Shown here one piece after another: positions 61,779 to 64,000 of a stretch of 64,000 nucleotides of DNA; the stretch's first letter is position 1; each line of letters begins with the position of its first letter. The translations under genes and the position numbers were made by a program. The stretch comes from Methylibium sp965279545 (lineage in GTDB: Bacteria; Pseudomonadota; Gammaproteobacteria; Burkholderiales; Burkholderiaceae_C), in the NCBI RefSeq assembly GCF_965279545.1, contig NZ_OZ257250.1, positions 1,798,001-1,862,000 of the forward strand, in the 5' to 3' direction. The notes below the pieces were generated by a model. The model had not been told where the DNA came from and made no database searches. It was given only the letters and a program-made list of their open reading frames with translations.

Positions 61779-62623
61779 TTCGTCCCCGCGTTGGGGAAGA
61801 ACAGCTGCTGGCCGCCGATCTGGTAGCTGGCGATCGTGGCCTGGCCTTCGGCCGAGACCACCCAGTCGGCAAAGGCCTGCGCCAGCGCCGTCTTGGTGTG
61901 CGGGTGCTTGGCCGGATTGACGACGATCACGCCGTACTGGTTGAAGAGGCGCTGGTCGCCTTCGACCAGCACCGCCAGATCGGCCCGGTTCTTGAACGAC
62001 AGCCAGGTGCCGCGATCGGCCAGCACGTAGGCAGCGCTGGAGGCCGCAATGTTCAGCGCCGGGCCCATGCCACAGCCGCACTCCTGGTAGCCGGCATAGG
62101 CCGCCTTCGGTGCCTCCACGCCCACCGCCTTCCAATAGCGAAGCTCGGCTGCGTGAGTGCCGCTCTTGTCGCCCCGCGACACGAACGACAACCTGCTCTT
62201 CGCTAGTTTGCCCAGTGCCGCGACGATGTCGCTGCCCTTCACGCCGGCCGGATCGTCCTTGGGGCCGATCAGCACGAAGTCGTTGTACATGACCGGCTGG
62301 CGCTTGAGGCCATAGCCTTCGGCCACGAACTTCTCCTCGGCCGCCTGGTCGTGCACGAACAGCACATCGGCATCGCCGCGGCGCCCCATGTCCAGCGCCT
62401 GGCCGGTACCGAGCGCCACCACCTTCACGTCGATGCCGCTGGCCTTGCTGAACGCCGGCAGCAGGTGCGCGAACAGGCCCGATTGCTCGGTCGAGGTGGT
62501 CGAAGCCATCACGATGTTCTTGTCCTGCGCCCAGGCCCCGCCCGACAGGCACGAGACCACCGCCAGCCCCCCCATGAGGCGCCACAGCGCCCGTGCGGCA
62601 TCACGCTTGGATTGATTCACCAC
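61775..62623 (-). CDS. tupA: Tungstate-binding periplasmic protein
   Basis: TupA is the periplasmic receptor of the TupABC tungstate importer. The product has 282 residues with a Sec signal (ARALWRLMGGLAVVSCLSGG, cut near AWAQ). The oxyanion site motif IVMASTTSTEQSGLFAHLLP is characteristic of TupA, with GTGQALDMGRRGDADVLFVH following. The start is one of two consecutive GTG codons (62623 or 62620); AAGGAG lies seven bases before the first. The second overlaps the tupC stop as GTGA. Its own stop overlaps the GTG of the ModA-like gene in the same way. Confidence 0.92.
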   Translation of the reverse strand: MVNQSKRDAARALWRLMGGLAVVSCLSGGAWAQDKNIVMASTTSTEQSGLFAHLLPAFSKASGIDVKVVALGTGQALDMGRRGDADVLFVHDQAAEEKFVAEGYGLKRQPVMYNDFVLIGPKDDPAGVKGSDIVAALGKLAKSRLSFVSRGDKSGTHAAELRYWKAVGVEAPKAAYAGYQECGCGMGPALNIAASSAAYVLADRGTWLSFKNRADLAVLVEGDQRLFNQYGVIVVNPAKHPHTKTALAQAFADWVVSAEGQATIASYQIGGQQLFFPNAGTK

Positions 62624-63330
62624 GGCAACTCTCCTTTGAGGAACAACTGGGCCTCCGGGGGCAGCACCGCCCCGTCGAAAAACTGCGCGGCCGGCACATC
62701 GGCCAGCACGCGCCCATGCTCGAGATACACCACGCGCTGCGCGAGGCGCTTGACCTGACCGAGGTTGTGCGATGCCATCAGCAGCGTCAGGCCTTGGGTT
62801 TCGAAGTCGGTGAGCAGTGCCTCCACCTCGCGCTTGGCGCTCGGGTCCAGGCTGGCGGTCGGCTCGTCGAGCAGCAGCACGTCGGGCTGCAGGGCCCAGG
62901 CGCGGGCGAGGGCGAGCCGCTGCTGCTGCCCCCCCGACAGCGCTCGCGCCGGGCGCTGTGCCTCCGCGGACAGGCCGACGCGCTCCAGGGCTTCGGCACA
63001 GCGCGCGTGCACCGCCGCGCCGCGCACCCCCGCGAGCCACAGGCCGAGCCTCACATTGCCCTGTGCCGACAGGCGCAGCAGGAAGGGGCGCTGGAACAGC
63101 ATCGCGAGGCGCAGCGGACGACCCTGCACCGCCGCCGCCTGCCGGCGCACGCCGCTCGTCGGCGGCAGCAGACCGTGCAGCACGCGCAGCAAGCTGCTCT
63201 TGCCCGAACCGTTGGCCCCGACGAAGGCCACGCGCTCACCAGGCACGATGCGCAGGTTCACGGCCCGCAGCGCCTCGTGTGCGCCGTAGTGCAGGCCCAC
63301 GGCGTCCAAGGTGATCAGTGGCTCAGCCAT
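62617..63330 (-). CDS. tupC: Tungstate ABC transporter ATP-binding protein
   Basis: TupC drives tungstate import on the cytoplasmic side. The 237-residue ATPase has Walker A GANGSGKSS, signature LSGGQQQR, Walker B VLLLDEPTASLDP and the switch His in MASHNLGQV. Neighbouring tupB and tupA fix its specificity by context. It overlaps the tupB stop by eight bases and the tupA start by four. Confidence 0.92.
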   Translation of the reverse strand: MAEPLITLDAVGLHYGAHEALRAVNLRIVPGERVAFVGANGSGKSSLLRVLHGLLPPTSGVRRQAAAVQGRPLRLAMLFQRPFLLRLSAQGNVRLGLWLAGVRGAAVHARCAEALERVGLSAEAQRPARALSGGQQQRLALARAWALQPDVLLLDEPTASLDPSAKREVEALLTDFETQGLTLLMASHNLGQVKRLAQRVVYLEHGRVLADVPAAQFFDGAVLPPEAQLFLKGELPW

Positions 63331-64000
63331 GCTGGGCTTTCGCTGCGGGCAGGACTTCCGGCGTGCCGCCGCGCGCGTGGCCCTGCGCGCGGGCGCCCCA
63401 GGCGCGCACCACGGCGATCAGCACATTGAGGATCAGCACCACGCCGAGCAACACCATGCCGAGTGCCAGCGCCAGCGGCAGGTCACCCTTGCTGGTTTCC
63501 AGCGCAATGGCGGTGGTCATCACCCGGGTGTGGCCGTCGATGTTGCCGCCGACGATCATCACTGCCCCCACCTCCGAGATCGCACGGCCAAAGGCCGCCA
63601 GCATCACCGTCAGCAGCGCCAGGCGCTCATCCCAGAGCAGCAACGCGCCACCCACCCAGCGGCCTGCACCGAGCGAGCGCAACTGCTCGCCATGCTGCTT
63701 CCAGCTGTCGGCGATCGCCTCGCGGGTCAGCGCCGCCACCACCGGCACCACCAGCACCGTCTGCGCGATCACCATCGCCACCGGCGTGAACAGCAGCCCC
63801 CAGCTGCCCAGCGGCCCGGAGCGCGACAGCAGCAGGTAGACCACCAGGCCCACCACCACCGAGGGCAGCGCCAGCAAGGTGTTGAGCACCACCAGCGTGG
63901 CGCGCCGCCCCGGGAAGCGCAGCACCGCCAGGGCCGCACCACCGACCAGACCGAAGCCGGCGGCCAGCAGACAGGCCGTGCCGCTGACCCCCAGCGACAG
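63323..64000 (-). CDS. tupB: Tungstate ABC transporter permease (partial, N-terminus beyond right edge)
   Basis: TupB is the membrane channel of the tungstate importer. The open frame runs from the stop at 63323 through base 64000 without a stop, about 225 codons. The visible part starts LSLGVSGTACLLAAGFGLVG and has four to five membrane helices. The EAA-type loop for contacting the ATPase reads LGAGRWVGGALLL and AFGRAISEVGAVMIVGGNI. The first helix and start codon lie outside the window. It is the first gene of the tup operon seen here. Confidence 0.9.
   Translation of the reverse strand: MSLGVSGTACLLAAGFGLVGGAALAVLRFPGRRATLVVLNTLLALPSVVVGLVVYLLLSRSGPLGSWGLLFTPVAMVIAQTVLVVPVVAALTREAIADSWKQHGEQLRSLGAGRWVGGALLLWDERLALLTVMLAAFGRAISEVGAVMIVGGNIDGHTRVMTTAIALETSKGDLPLALALGMVLLGVVLILNVLIAVVRAWGARAQGHARGGTPEVLPAAKAQHG

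Overview
The window is GC-rich, plus/minus gene-dense chromosomal DNA from a beta-proteobacterium. Gene content and order (an sdhCDAB-sdhE-gltA block, then leuCD/leuB-asd-fimV-truA-trpFBA-accD-folC, a GntR regulator divergent from mdh, and a HiPIP gene) point to the order Burkholderiales, most like the Rubrivivax/Leptothrix/Methylibium group. That placement is an inference from gene order and protein character, not from a database search. I see no phage, IS element, CRISPR array, tRNA or rRNA. It reads as core and light-accessory chromosome.

Region 1 (1-19025, all minus strand). Read in the direction of transcription this starts with a GntR/UTRA regulator, then succinate dehydrogenase (sdhC, sdhD, sdhA, sdhB), its flavinylation factor sdhE and citrate synthase gltA, closed by a clear intrinsic terminator. 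The leucine genes leuC and leuD, a small unknown membrane protein, leuB, asd, the peptidoglycan/polar protein fimV, truA, trpF, trpB, trpA, accD and a folC that runs off the left edge follow. Many neighbours share ATGA stop/start overlaps, so translational coupling is likely.

Region 2 (19026-22859). mdh is divergent from the GntR gene. Between them lie a perfect 18-bp palindrome and a good promoter. mdh ends in a strong terminator and is followed by a CitE/HpcH-type lyase, a 68-residue unknown protein and a BON-domain lipoprotein.

Region 3 (22860-31036) is mixed: a DbpA-type RNA helicase, a PPOX-fold stress protein, a small secreted unknown, a decayed PAP2 phosphatase, an unknown protein, an MsbA-like ABC exporter, a small secreted protein paired with a metallo-beta-lactamase-fold protein whose zinc motif is degenerate, and a methyltransferase.

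Region 4 (31037-41356) holds a luciferase-like monooxygenase coupled to a tyrosine-phosphatase-like protein, a Tim44-like protein, an S9 peptidase, a PhnD-like binding protein, a RluA-type pseudouridine synthase, a HiPIP, a selenouridine cluster (selD coupled to an S4 RNA-binding gene and divergent from selU/mnmH), a cupin and cspA.

Region 5 (41426-60931) contains a YegD-like Hsp70, DoxX, a two-gene chromate transporter, an acetyltransferase, a Moco-domain protein next to a PPC-domain protein, lactate permease, an exonuclease, a DUF1345 protein, an FKBP isomerase, a convergent GGDEF/EAL pair for c-di-GMP, a membrane-anchored TAXI protein coupled to NDH-2, aminopeptidase P, an AIM24 protein and a second GGDEF protein.

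Region 6 (60954-64000, minus) is a tungstate uptake operon, tupB-tupC-tupA, followed by a ModA-like binding protein. The natural start of that last gene overlaps the tupA stop, and its signal peptide is interrupted by an in-frame TGA. This is the most notable anomaly in the window.
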